A stretch of DNA of 5,637 bases from Chitinophagaceae bacterium (GTDB lineage Bacteria; Bacteroidota; Bacteroidia; Chitinophagales; Chitinophagaceae). Positions 1 to 5,554 of this stretch are shown in pieces (the first letter of the stretch is position 1; each line of letters starts with the position of its first letter). The stretch lies in NCBI GenBank assembly GCA_025362915.1, contig JANYEU010000315.1, positions 1 through 5,637 of the forward strand. The letters are read 5' to 3'. A program made the position numbers and the translations under genes. Below the pieces are notes generated by a model. That model searched no databases. It was not told the DNA's origin and worked only from the letters and a program-made list of their open reading frames with translations.

Positions 1-440
1 CTGAAAACTACATTAATAAAGTACATGTGGGTAGTAAGATAAAGGTGAATCTTCCAGATATCAAGAAAACCATTGAAGCTACCGTAACCGTAGCAAGCAA
101 TCTTATTGATGCCAATAGCAGAAGTTTTTATGTGGAAGCCAAGATTCCTGCTGATAAGGACTTTCATCCTAATCAGATAGCCTTGGTTAACATACAAGAC
201 TATACAAATGCCAAGGCAATTGCGGTATCTGTAAACACCTTACAGAATGATGAAAAGGGCAAGTATGTGATGGTGGCTGCACAAGAAGGAGCTAAATTGG
301 TGGCAAAGAAAAAACCTGTTACCATTGGTGAACTGTACGGTGATAAACTTGAAATTAAAAGTGGACTTTCTGTTGGTGACGTAATCATCACAGACGGTTA
401 CCAAGGATTGTATGAAGGGCAATTGTTGACAACCAAGTAG
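1..440 (+). CDS. RND efflux periplasmic adaptor subunit (membrane fusion protein), 3' part only
   Basis: The reading frame is open from base 3 to the TAG at 438-440, giving 145 codons, and it continues off the left edge, so the gene is truncated by the window and not by mutation. A GTG at 27 is only an internal Val. The first part (VNLPDIKKTIEATVTVAS, then NLIDANSRSFYVEAKIPA) matches the beta-barrel domain of HlyD/AcrA-type adaptors, including the typical 'xxIDxxSRxFxVE' pattern. The second part, ending in LSVGDVIITDGYQGLYEGQL, matches the membrane-proximal domain, where 'GLxxGDxVVxxGxxxLxxG' is the usual signature. The lipoyl/barrel-sandwich domain, the alpha-hairpin and the signal or lipoprotein peptide must lie upstream. 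Family knowledge: the adaptor bridges an RND permease and an outer-membrane channel in the periplasm. The permease gene follows on the same strand, separated only by the GxxExxY cassette. Substrate cannot be read from this fragment. Confidence 0.92.
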   Translation, partial: ENYINKVHVGSKIKVNLPDIKKTIEATVTVASNLIDANSRSFYVEAKIPADKDFHPNQIALVNIQDYTNAKAIAVSVNTLQNDEKGKYVMVAAQEGAKLVAKKKPVTIGELYGDKLEIKSGLSVGDVIITDGYQGLYEGQLLTTK

Positions 441-444
441 CTTC

Positions 445-470
445 ACCACATAGGCACATAGACATATAGG
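445..470. repeat. Left border repeat of the GxxExxY cassette
   Basis: Starts 5 nt after the adaptor stop codon. The stretch at 447-470 is three 8-nt steps, CACATAGG, CACATAGA, CATATAGG. Bases 445-459 (ACCACATAGGCACAT) are the exact reverse complement of 951-965 on the other side of the GxxExxY gene. What is seen is a 15-bp perfect inverted repeat pair about 490 nt apart; that it marks the ends of a cassette is inference. Confidence 0.8.
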
Positions 471-501
471 TTCTTTAGAATAAATAAGAAAACATAGATA
501 A

Positions 502-918
502 ATGACTAAGAAGCACATTGACGATTTAACCTACTCAATGATAGGGTGTGCTATCGAAGTGTATAAGGAATTAGGTCCTGGTCTATTAGAAAGTATCTAT
601 GAATCTTGTTTTATTGAGGAATTAATAAGAAAGCAATTATCTTATAAGTCACAAGTGTATGTGCCAGCGGTTTACAAGGGTAAGGTATTAGGAACAGGTT
701 TACGGTTGGATGTATTGGTAGAAGATGAAGTTATTGTTGAGCTAAAAGCCATCGATAGTATTCATCCCGTTCATCTGGCTCAGCTACTTACTTATATGAA
801 GCTACTAGAAAAATCCAAGGGAGTTATTATAAACTTTAATTGTACAAACATTTACAAAGAAGGGCAAAAAACAATGGTAAATGAACTGTACACTTTTTTA
901 GAAAAAAAACTAATGTGA
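502..918 (+). CDS. GxxExxY family protein (PD-(D/E)xK nuclease-like)
   Basis: A complete 138-residue protein, the usual size for the family. The naming motif is present as G27-L-L-E30-S-I-Y33 within ELGPGLLESIYE. Residues consistent with a PD-(D/E)xK core follow: D70 in GLRLDVLVE, then E80-x-K82 in VIVELKA, then a conserved-looking helix with Q94 and Y98-M-K (HLAQLLTYMKLL). The strand GVIINFNC (107-114) matches the 'GLLINFG' end of the fold. There is no signal peptide or membrane segment, so it should be cytoplasmic. The ATG at 502 is chosen because the residues right after it (DDLTYSMIGCAIEVYKELG) form the family's standard N-terminal helix; the leader is A-rich with no Shine-Dalgarno sequence. 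Family knowledge: Pfam-type PDDEXK_3 proteins, common in Bacteroidota, no settled function. The acidic and lysine residues are intact, so the gene does not look decayed. Its place between two efflux genes is better explained by insertion than by a role in efflux. Confidence 0.88.
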   Translation: MTKKHIDDLTYSMIGCAIEVYKELGPGLLESIYESCFIEELIRKQLSYKSQVYVPAVYKGKVLGTGLRLDVLVEDEVIVELKAIDSIHPVHLAQLLTYMKLLEKSKGVIINFNCTNIYKEGQKTMVNELYTFLEKKLM

Positions 919-939
919 TCTTCTTTTTTCTTAATCCCA

Positions 940-965
940 CTATGTGCCTAATGTGCCTATGTGGT
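940..965. repeat. Right border repeat of the GxxExxY cassette
   Basis: Begins 22 nt after the GxxExxY stop codon and ends 14 nt before the permease start. It contains ATGTGCCTA twice in tandem (942-950 and 951-959). Bases 951-965 are the exact reverse complement of 445-459. Read on the - strand it is CACATAGG, CACATTAGG, CACATAG, the same step as the left border with a one-base slip. Confidence 0.8.
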
Positions 966-979
966 AAATAACAAAACTT

Positions 980-3900
980 ATGAGTGTATTAGAAAATATA
1001 AAGGACAAATTCAAGGAGTTTGGCCCCACCACATGGAGTATCAATAACAGGACTCCAATCTATTTCTTAATCTTGGTTGTATCGCTATGGGGGATGTTTC
1101 AGTTTGCGACATTACCCAAGGAACAGTTTCCGGATATTGTGATTCCTACCATTTATGTACAAACCATTTATGTAGGTAACTCTCCCAAGGACATCGAGAA
1201 TTTGGTTACCCGCCCTATCGAGAAACAGATAAAGGGCATTACCGGTGCCAAGATCAAGAAGTTTACCAGTACTTCCCAGCAAGATTATAGTGCCATCATG
1301 GTAGAGTTTGACACAGATGTAAAGACAGATGTGGCTTTGCAAAAGGTAAAGGATGCGATGGATAAGGCAAAGCAGGATTTACCTACCGACCTTACCCAAG
1401 AGCCTACCGCATTGGAAGTAAGCTTTAGTGAGCAACCAATCATGTACGTGAATCTTAGTGGCGACTATGACTTGGTTCACCTGAAGAAATATGCAGATGA
1501 TTTGAAAGATAAGCTGGAAGATTTATCACAAATTACCCGTGTTGACATTGTTGGTGCGCCAGAAAGGGAGTTCCAGATTAATGTAGATAACTACCGTATG
1601 CAAAGTGCGGGCGTAACTTTTGATGACATCAGCAATGCTGTACAAAGGGAGAATATGGATATTTCTGGTGGTCTGCTTGATGTAGGCACCATGAAACGTA
1701 ACCTTCAATTGAAGGGTCAATTGAAGACTGCTTTTGATATAGAAAAGATATTGGTGCGTAATACTTCCGGTAGCCCAATCTATTTGAAAGACATTGCTAC
1801 CATCATTGATACTACCAAACAAAGAGAGAGTTATGCTCGCCTGGATGGTAAGAATGTGGTTACCCTAAACATCATTAAACGTAGTGGTGAAAACTTGATT
1901 GAAACCAGTGATGGGGTTAAGAAAGTGGTAGATGAAAGCCGTGGGGTTATCTTTCCTAAAAACCTAACCGCTGTTATCACAGGCGATTTAAGCATCAAGA
2001 CACGTACCTCTTTCAACGATTTGGTAAACTCTATCATCATCGGTTTCATCTTGGTATTGATTATCCTGATGTTCTTTATGGGTGTAACCAATGCCTTCTT
2101 CGTGGCGTTGTCTGTACCGCTAAGTATGTTCGTGGCGTTTGTATTCTTGCCGGGGGCAGATATAATTGTAGGTACACACGTTACCCTAAACTTCATCGTA
2201 CTCTTTGCCTTGCTCTTCGGACTGGGAATTATTGTGGATGATGCCATTGTGGTAATAGAGAATACACACCGCATATTTGTGGAAGGCAAGGGGAAGATAT
2301 CTTCTAGCATTGCCGCACGTATGGCAGCCGGCGAAGTATTTGTTCCAGTATTGGCGGGTACGCTTACCACGCTTGCACCTTTCTTCCCCTTGCTTTTCTG
2401 GCCGGGCATCATTGGCAAGTTCATGGTGTATCTGCCTACCATGTTGATATTCACCTTGGCGGCTTCGTTATTGGTGGCATTCATAATGAACCCCGTATTT
2501 GCGGTTGACTTTATGAACCATGCCGATGATGAGGGAATAAAGAGAAAGAGTGATGTTTTCAAGAAACCATTTTTCTTATTCCTAGCTGCATCTGCACTAA
2601 TACTTTATATATCTACCCTTTTCCCGCATACATCTAAAATAATTATTGAAATATCAGTAAATGGGACAACTGTAAATATGTTTTTTGCAAACCTAATTAC
2701 ATTAGCATGTCTATTAATGATATTTAACAGCTATGTACTGGATGATGCTATCCATGGTTTCCAAAACAGGGCTTTGCCTTGGATAATGAGTCACTACGAA
2801 AACTTATTGCGTTGGGCTTTGGATGGCTGGAAACCCGTTTATCTGTTATTAAGTACAATAGCCTTGTTCATTATTTCTTTTATGATATTCAAGGGGGGGA
2901 TTGTTTCGGGTCGGATACCTATTACCTTCTTCCCTAAAGGTGATCCAAACCAGATATATGTTTACCTAAAACTACCTGTTGGTACCAATGTGGAATATAC
3001 GGACAGTATTACACAGATGCTGGAAAACAGGGTGAACAAGGTATTGGGAACTGATAATGGAAAGAAGAATCCTGTCGTTGAAAGTGTTATCAGCAATGTG
3101 GCACTTGGAGCCAACGACCCAAGCAGCGGCGATAGAAGTACCCGTAGCGAACTGGGTAGGATTCAGGTTTCGTTTGTTGAGTTTGAAAAACGTAATGGTG
3201 TAGGCACAAGACCTTATATGGATTCTATCCGTAAGGAAATGAGGGGTATTCCGGGTGCGCAGATTAGCGTTGACCAAGAAAGTGGTGGGCCGCCAACCGA
3301 TCCTCCAATCAATATAGAAATAGCGAGTGAAGATTTTGATGCCTTGATAAAAACAGCTAATTCATTAAAGAATTATCTGGATTCCATTCAGGTGCCAGGT
3401 GTTGAGGAACTTAAGATGAGTGTCGATTTAACCAACCCAGAAATCACGTTAAAGGTAAACCGTGAGCGTGCGTTGATAGAAGGTGTTTCCACTGCACAGA
3501 TAGGTGTTGCCATCAGGACTGCCCTTTTTGGAAAGGAAGTATCCAAGATTAAGGAAGGAAAGGAAGAGTATAAGATTCAGCTACGTAACAACGAAATACA
3601 ACGTAAAAACTTGGCTGAGTTGCTGAATATGAAGATATACTTCCGCGACTTTGCTTCTGGTGGTGCCATTAAAAGTATCCCGATCAGTTCTTTGGTTACG
3701 TTCGAGCCGTCGAGCACTTTGGGTAGTGTGAAACGTAAGAACCAAAAGCGTTTGATAGCCCTTGTATCTAATGTATTAACCACACAGGGTTACAATGCCA
3801 CTGGTGTAAATCAGGTTTTGGCGGGTCATATTGCCAACTTTAAGGGCTTGCAGGATGGGGTAACCATCAAGCAAACTGGTGAAGGCGAGCAACAGGCAGA

Positions 3901-4636
3901 AACGGGAGCGTTCCTCGGAAAAGCCATGATTATTGCCTTGGGTGCTATCTTGTTTATATTGGTATTACAGTTTAATAGCGTTAGTAAACCCGTTATCATC
4001 CTTTCAGAAATCATCTTTAGCGTTATCGGGGTTTTCCTTGGTTTTGCCGCTACAGGTATGGAAGTTTCGGTATTGATGACAGGATTGGGTGTTGTGGGTC
4101 TGGCGGGTATTGTGGTGAAGAATGGTATCCTGGTAATAGAATTTACCGACGAACTCCGTGGGCGTGGAATGAAAACACGGGAAGCCATTGTGCAGGCTGG
4201 TAAAACACGTATCATACCAGTATTGCTAACGGCAGTTGCAGCCATCTTAGGATTTATTCCTATCGCCGTAGGTTTCAATATCAACTTCATCACGTTGTTT
4301 AGTGAGCTGAAACCACACATTTTCTTTGGTGGAGATAACGTGGTATTCTGGAAACCATTAAGCTGGACAATCATATTTGGTTTGGCATTCGCCTTCTTTA
4401 TGACCCTGATTATTGTACCGAGCATGTACCTGATAGCCGAGCGTTTACGCCGCCCAATGCGCAAGATGTATGGTGGCAAATGGATTAGCATGATGGGCAT
4501 ACCGCCACTTACATTGGTGTTCTTGTTGCTGATGCTGGTTACGCTTATCGTTCAAAAGATAAAGCATGTAGGCCGTGCCAGAAGATTGAGGGATAATAAA
4601 AACGTCAATGATGCCTTTATTGGTAGTTGGTTTTAA
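980..4636 (+). CDS. RND (HAE/AcrB-type) efflux transporter permease subunit
   Basis: A complete 1218-residue inner-membrane permease, longer than AcrB (about 1050). Order: TM1 about 26-45; first porter half about 46-345; TM2-TM6 about 349-508; TM7 about 618-639; second porter half about 640-975; TM8-TM12 about 979-1152. The proton-relay acids are intact as D420-D421 in GLGIIVDDAIVVIEN (TM4, like AcrB D407/D408), and the partner lysine is K1047 in GIVVKNGILVIEF (TM10, like AcrB K940). So it should be an active proton-driven pump, working as a trimer with the adaptor encoded upstream and an outer-membrane channel not in the window. The loop GGDNVVFWKPLSW before TM12 is typical of Bacteroidota members. 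Two extra features: an insert of two hydrophobic segments between TM6 and TM7 (about 530-548 and 566-586), and a further hydrophobic segment after TM12 (about 1173-1192) followed by a basic tail. The ATG at 980 starts a normal RND N-terminus with an amphipathic helix. The substrate (drug, dye, bile salt, lipid) cannot be told; there is no heavy-metal signature that I can point to. Confidence 0.96.
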   Translation: MSVLENIKDKFKEFGPTTWSINNRTPIYFLILVVSLWGMFQFATLPKEQFPDIVIPTIYVQTIYVGNSPKDIENLVTRPIEKQIKGITGAKIKKFTSTSQQDYSAIMVEFDTDVKTDVALQKVKDAMDKAKQDLPTDLTQEPTALEVSFSEQPIMYVNLSGDYDLVHLKKYADDLKDKLEDLSQITRVDIVGAPEREFQINVDNYRMQSAGVTFDDISNAVQRENMDISGGLLDVGTMKRNLQLKGQLKTAFDIEKILVRNTSGSPIYLKDIATIIDTTKQRESYARLDGKNVVTLNIIKRSGENLIETSDGVKKVVDESRGVIFPKNLTAVITGDLSIKTRTSFNDLVNSIIIGFILVLIILMFFMGVTNAFFVALSVPLSMFVAFVFLPGADIIVGTHVTLNFIVLFALLFGLGIIVDDAIVVIENTHRIFVEGKGKISSSIAARMAAGEVFVPVLAGTLTTLAPFFPLLFWPGIIGKFMVYLPTMLIFTLAASLLVAFIMNPVFAVDFMNHADDEGIKRKSDVFKKPFFLFLAASALILYISTLFPHTSKIIIEISVNGTTVNMFFANLITLACLLMIFNSYVLDDAIHGFQNRALPWIMSHYENLLRWALDGWKPVYLLLSTIALFIISFMIFKGGIVSGRIPITFFPKGDPNQIYVYLKLPVGTNVEYTDSITQMLENRVNKVLGTDNGKKNPVVESVISNVALGANDPSSGDRSTRSELGRIQVSFVEFEKRNGVGTRPYMDSIRKEMRGIPGAQISVDQESGGPPTDPPINIEIASEDFDALIKTANSLKNYLDSIQVPGVEELKMSVDLTNPEITLKVNRERALIEGVSTAQIGVAIRTALFGKEVSKIKEGKEEYKIQLRNNEIQRKNLAELLNMKIYFRDFASGGAIKSIPISSLVTFEPSSTLGSVKRKNQKRLIALVSNVLTTQGYNATGVNQVLAGHIANFKGLQDGVTIKQTGEGEQQAETGAFLGKAMIIALGAILFILVLQFNSVSKPVIILSEIIFSVIGVFLGFAATGMEVSVLMTGLGVVGLAGIVVKNGILVIEFTDELRGRGMKTREAIVQAGKTRIIPVLLTAVAAILGFIPIAVGFNINFITLFSELKPHIFFGGDNVVFWKPLSWTIIFGLAFAFFMTLIIVPSMYLIAERLRRPMRKMYGGKWISMMGIPPLTLVFLLLMLVTLIVQKIKHVGRARRLRDNKNVNDAFIGSWF

Positions 4637-4661
4637 TTGATAGGTTATAATTGATAAATAA

Positions 4662-4697
4662 AACGCCTGACTTTGTAATGAAGTCGGGCGTTTTTTT
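4662..4697 (+). terminator. Rho-independent terminator, probably bidirectional
   Basis: Twelve-base arms at 4662-4673 and 4681-4692 (AACGCCTGACTT against AAGTCGGGCGTT) pair fully with one U-G wobble around a 7-nt loop, followed by a T run at 4691-4697. It lies 25 nt after the permease stop. On the - strand the same stem is followed by TTTTATTTA, so it may also end transcripts of the convergent small gene at 4737-4907. Confidence 0.88.
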
Positions 4698-4755
4698 AAT
4701 TCTTCAGTAATTTGGCTACAACAAAGTCGCAGACGATTACTTTCCTTTTGCCCAT
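4696..4755 (-). pseudogene. Possible remnant of a PIN-like toxin start
   Basis: A 19-codon ORF starting at an ATG that overlaps the last codons of the antitoxin-like gene by 19 nt in another frame, an arrangement typical of antitoxin-toxin pairs. Its product MGKRKVIVCDFVVAKLLKN recalls the first strand and helix of PIN-domain toxins (pattern K-V-I-(I/V)-D-T-N-V-x-x-x-x-L-L), but the D-T-N core is disturbed and the frame stops at TAA within the terminator's flank. No further toxin sequence follows, because the efflux operon terminator and permease begin there. The similarity is short and could be chance; this is inference. Confidence 0.3.
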
Positions 4756-4907
4756 GCCTCAATCAATTGATAAGCATGTGCTTTGCCTTCGGTAAGAGAT
4801 AATTTCTTTTGTGGGGGAGTTTTGGATGCGGGTATTTGTTGTAATTGTTCAAACTTTTGTTCTTCCACAATTACATATTTCTTTTTATCGATGGTAATCC
4901 GCTCCAT
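4737..4907 (-). CDS. Small antitoxin-like protein (Phd/YefM-like features), apparently orphan
   Basis: A 56-residue protein if started at MERITIDKKKY; an in-frame ATG at 4934 would add nine residues (MCIFYKNDF) that look unlike the family. The N-terminal part ITIDKKKYVIVEEQKFEQLQ resembles the strand-helix 'xxVvvsxexYexL' of Phd/YefM-type antitoxins. A Pro/Lys-rich linker (about 25-34) follows, then a C-terminal helix LSLTEGKAHAYQLIEAWAKGK that would be the toxin-binding segment. Family knowledge: such short proteins in Bacteroidota usually precede a toxin gene, with overlapping ends, and repress their own promoter. Here the only following sequence is a 19-codon PIN-like scrap (4696-4755), so the partner seems lost. 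The gene converges on the efflux operon and shares its terminator. It has no membrane segment or signal. I recognise the type, not a named gene; another possibility is an unrelated small regulatory protein. Confidence 0.6.
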   Translation of the reverse strand: MERITIDKKKYVIVEEQKFEQLQQIPASKTPPQKKLSLTEGKAHAYQLIEAWAKGK

Positions 4908-4921
4908 AAAATCATTTTTGT

Positions 4922-4953
4922 AAAAAATACACATTCCTATTCAACCTCGCAAT
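4922..4953 (-). promoter_or_regulatory. Candidate Bacteroidota-type promoter for the antitoxin-like gene
   Basis: On the - strand TATTTTTT (4922-4929) is one base from the Bacteroidota -7 consensus TAnnTTTG. It is preceded, 20 nt upstream, by ATTG (4950-4953), one base from the -33 TTTG box. The predicted transcript would have a short leader before the ATG at 4907, which supports that start over the one at 4934. AT-rich DNA makes such matches common. Confidence 0.3.
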
Positions 4954-5287
4954 ACAATATTCTAGACCAGTAACGCAAAAAAAGTGCAATCCTACCTTTA
5001 TTTAACAACCAACTTCCCACTTGGAATTAAGTAACAATAAGGCACATGACAGAGTCATGCGCCAGCACCCAGAGATTCATGGGCTAGATGGGAATTATAT
5101 CACTTCATTTGCTTTTACATAATCCTTTATTGTAGGCAACAAAATATTTCAATCATTTTTTATAATAAATCCTACAAAAAGCCGAAAATCCACTCAAAAA
5201 GCCTCTTTAAATGTTAAATATTTGTTTATGTCGTTCATAAATGACTTTCCCAAGGCAACCAACCTATGCCATACATTATTATTTATC
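4954..5287. other. AT-rich intergenic stretch without a recognisable gene
   Basis: No ORF on either strand here has a start, length or composition that suggests a protein. It contains the small-hairpin cluster at 5014-5094, described separately. It also holds a weak inverted repeat, TTGTAGG (5130-5136) with CCTACAA (5171-5177), around a 34-nt AT-rich loop and lacking a T run. I see no tRNA, no CRISPR and no clear promoter. Confidence 0.6.
5014..5094. other. Cluster of nested hairpins, possible structured RNA or degraded element
   Basis: An outer pair TTCCCA (5014-5019) and TGGGAA (5089-5094) encloses two hairpins: GGCACATGAC with GTCATGCGCC (5041-5063, 3-nt loop) and CCCA with TGGG (5068-5083). 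In a - strand transcript the first stem is ten contiguous pairs with one G-U; in a + strand transcript the same position is an A-C mismatch. This favours the - strand if it is an RNA. This block is GC-richer than its surroundings. No known RNA family is recognised. Confidence 0.35.
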
Positions 5288-5365
5288 AAAGTCAGCTCTT
5301 TTTGTATAAAACCGTACAAGATTGGTGCTCCGCTTGTCAGGTTTTATGAAAAGAGAGCTGACTTT
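5288..5365. repeat. Long imperfect inverted repeat (33-nt arms, 12-nt loop)
   Basis: Arms at 5288-5320 and 5333-5365 are complementary at 28 of 33 positions: the outer 12 nt (AAAGTCAGCTCT on the left), a central ATAAAACC and the inner ACAAG pair perfectly, with a loose patch and a GT/TG swap between them. The loop is ATTGGTGCTCCG (5321-5332). The outer end of the right arm is the first 8 nt of the tandem array that follows. No T run follows, so it is not a simple terminator. Confidence 0.8.
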
Positions 5366-5554
5366 ATGTAAAACACTGCTGACTTTATGTAAAATACTGC
5401 TGACTTTATATAAAAGACTGTTGACTTTATGTAAAAGACTGTTGACTTTATGTAAAACACTGCTGACTTTATGTAAAAGACTGCTGACTTTATGTAAAAC
5501 ACTGTTGACTTTATGTAAAACACTGCAGTCTTTATGTAAAACACTGCTGACTTT
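5358..5554. repeat. 21-bp tandem repeat array, nine units plus a partial tenth
   Basis: Units start at 5358, 5379, 5400, 5421, 5442, 5463, 5484, 5505 and 5526, and an 8-nt partial unit ends at 5554. Each starts CTGACTTTATGTAAAA and closes with CACTG. They differ at position 1 (C or T), position 11 (A once) and position 17 (C, G or T); only the last full unit departs elsewhere, at positions 2 and 4. Units 1 and 7 are identical, as are units 5 and 8. There are no spacers, so it is not a CRISPR array. Because 21 is a multiple of three, both strands read through as heptapeptide repeats (LTLCKTL on +, VFYIKSA on -), which I do not regard as genes. Confidence 0.93.

Larger units (their letters stand above)
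445..965 (+). mobile_element. Putative repeat-bordered GxxExxY cassette inserted between efflux genes
   Basis: A 521-bp block bounded by inverted repeats of CACATAGG type and containing one complete gene. It occupies nearly all of the gap between the adaptor stop (440) and the permease start (980). With the block removed, about 18 nt would remain, a usual intra-operon distance. No transposase, no integrase and no clear target-site duplication are visible: the left flank GTAGCTTC and the right flank AAATAACA do not match. Mobility is therefore inferred from layout only. If it moves, it would need machinery supplied elsewhere or spread by homologous recombination at the repeats. No strong terminator is seen inside it, so the permease can still be transcribed through it. 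Confidence 0.45.

Noticed and set aside
437..452. Target-site duplication around the GxxExxY cassette
   Set aside because: Flanks GTAGCTTC on the left and AAATAACA on the right share no convincing duplication, so classical transposition is not supported.
1831..2562. Long - strand ORF (243 codons) antisense to the permease
   Set aside because: It is the shadow of a strongly conserved RND coding frame (TM2-TM6 including the VDDAIVVIEN motif), and its product is Thr/Asn/Lys-rich with no recognisable domain.
3826..4500. Second long - strand ORF (224 codons) inside the permease
   Set aside because: It is antisense to the TM8-TM12 region of the RND protein; composition is that of a reverse-complement shadow.
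4445..4762. 105-codon - strand ORF spanning the terminator
   Set aside because: It runs through the permease 3' end, the terminator hairpin and the antitoxin end in a different frame; no family-like features.
5041..5083. tRNA or tRNA-like cloverleaf
   Set aside because: There are hairpins, but no acceptor stem of proper length, no GGTTC-type T loop and no anticodon arm in the right place.
5344..5544. 66-codon - strand ORF with FYIKSAV repeats, with AGGAGG (5559-5564) upstream
   Set aside because: Start would be GTG within a repeat unit; Shine-Dalgarno sequences carry little weight in Bacteroidota, and the sequence is a low-complexity by-product of the array.
5358..5554. CRISPR array
   Set aside because: Units are contiguous with no spacers, 21 bp long, and no cas genes are in view.
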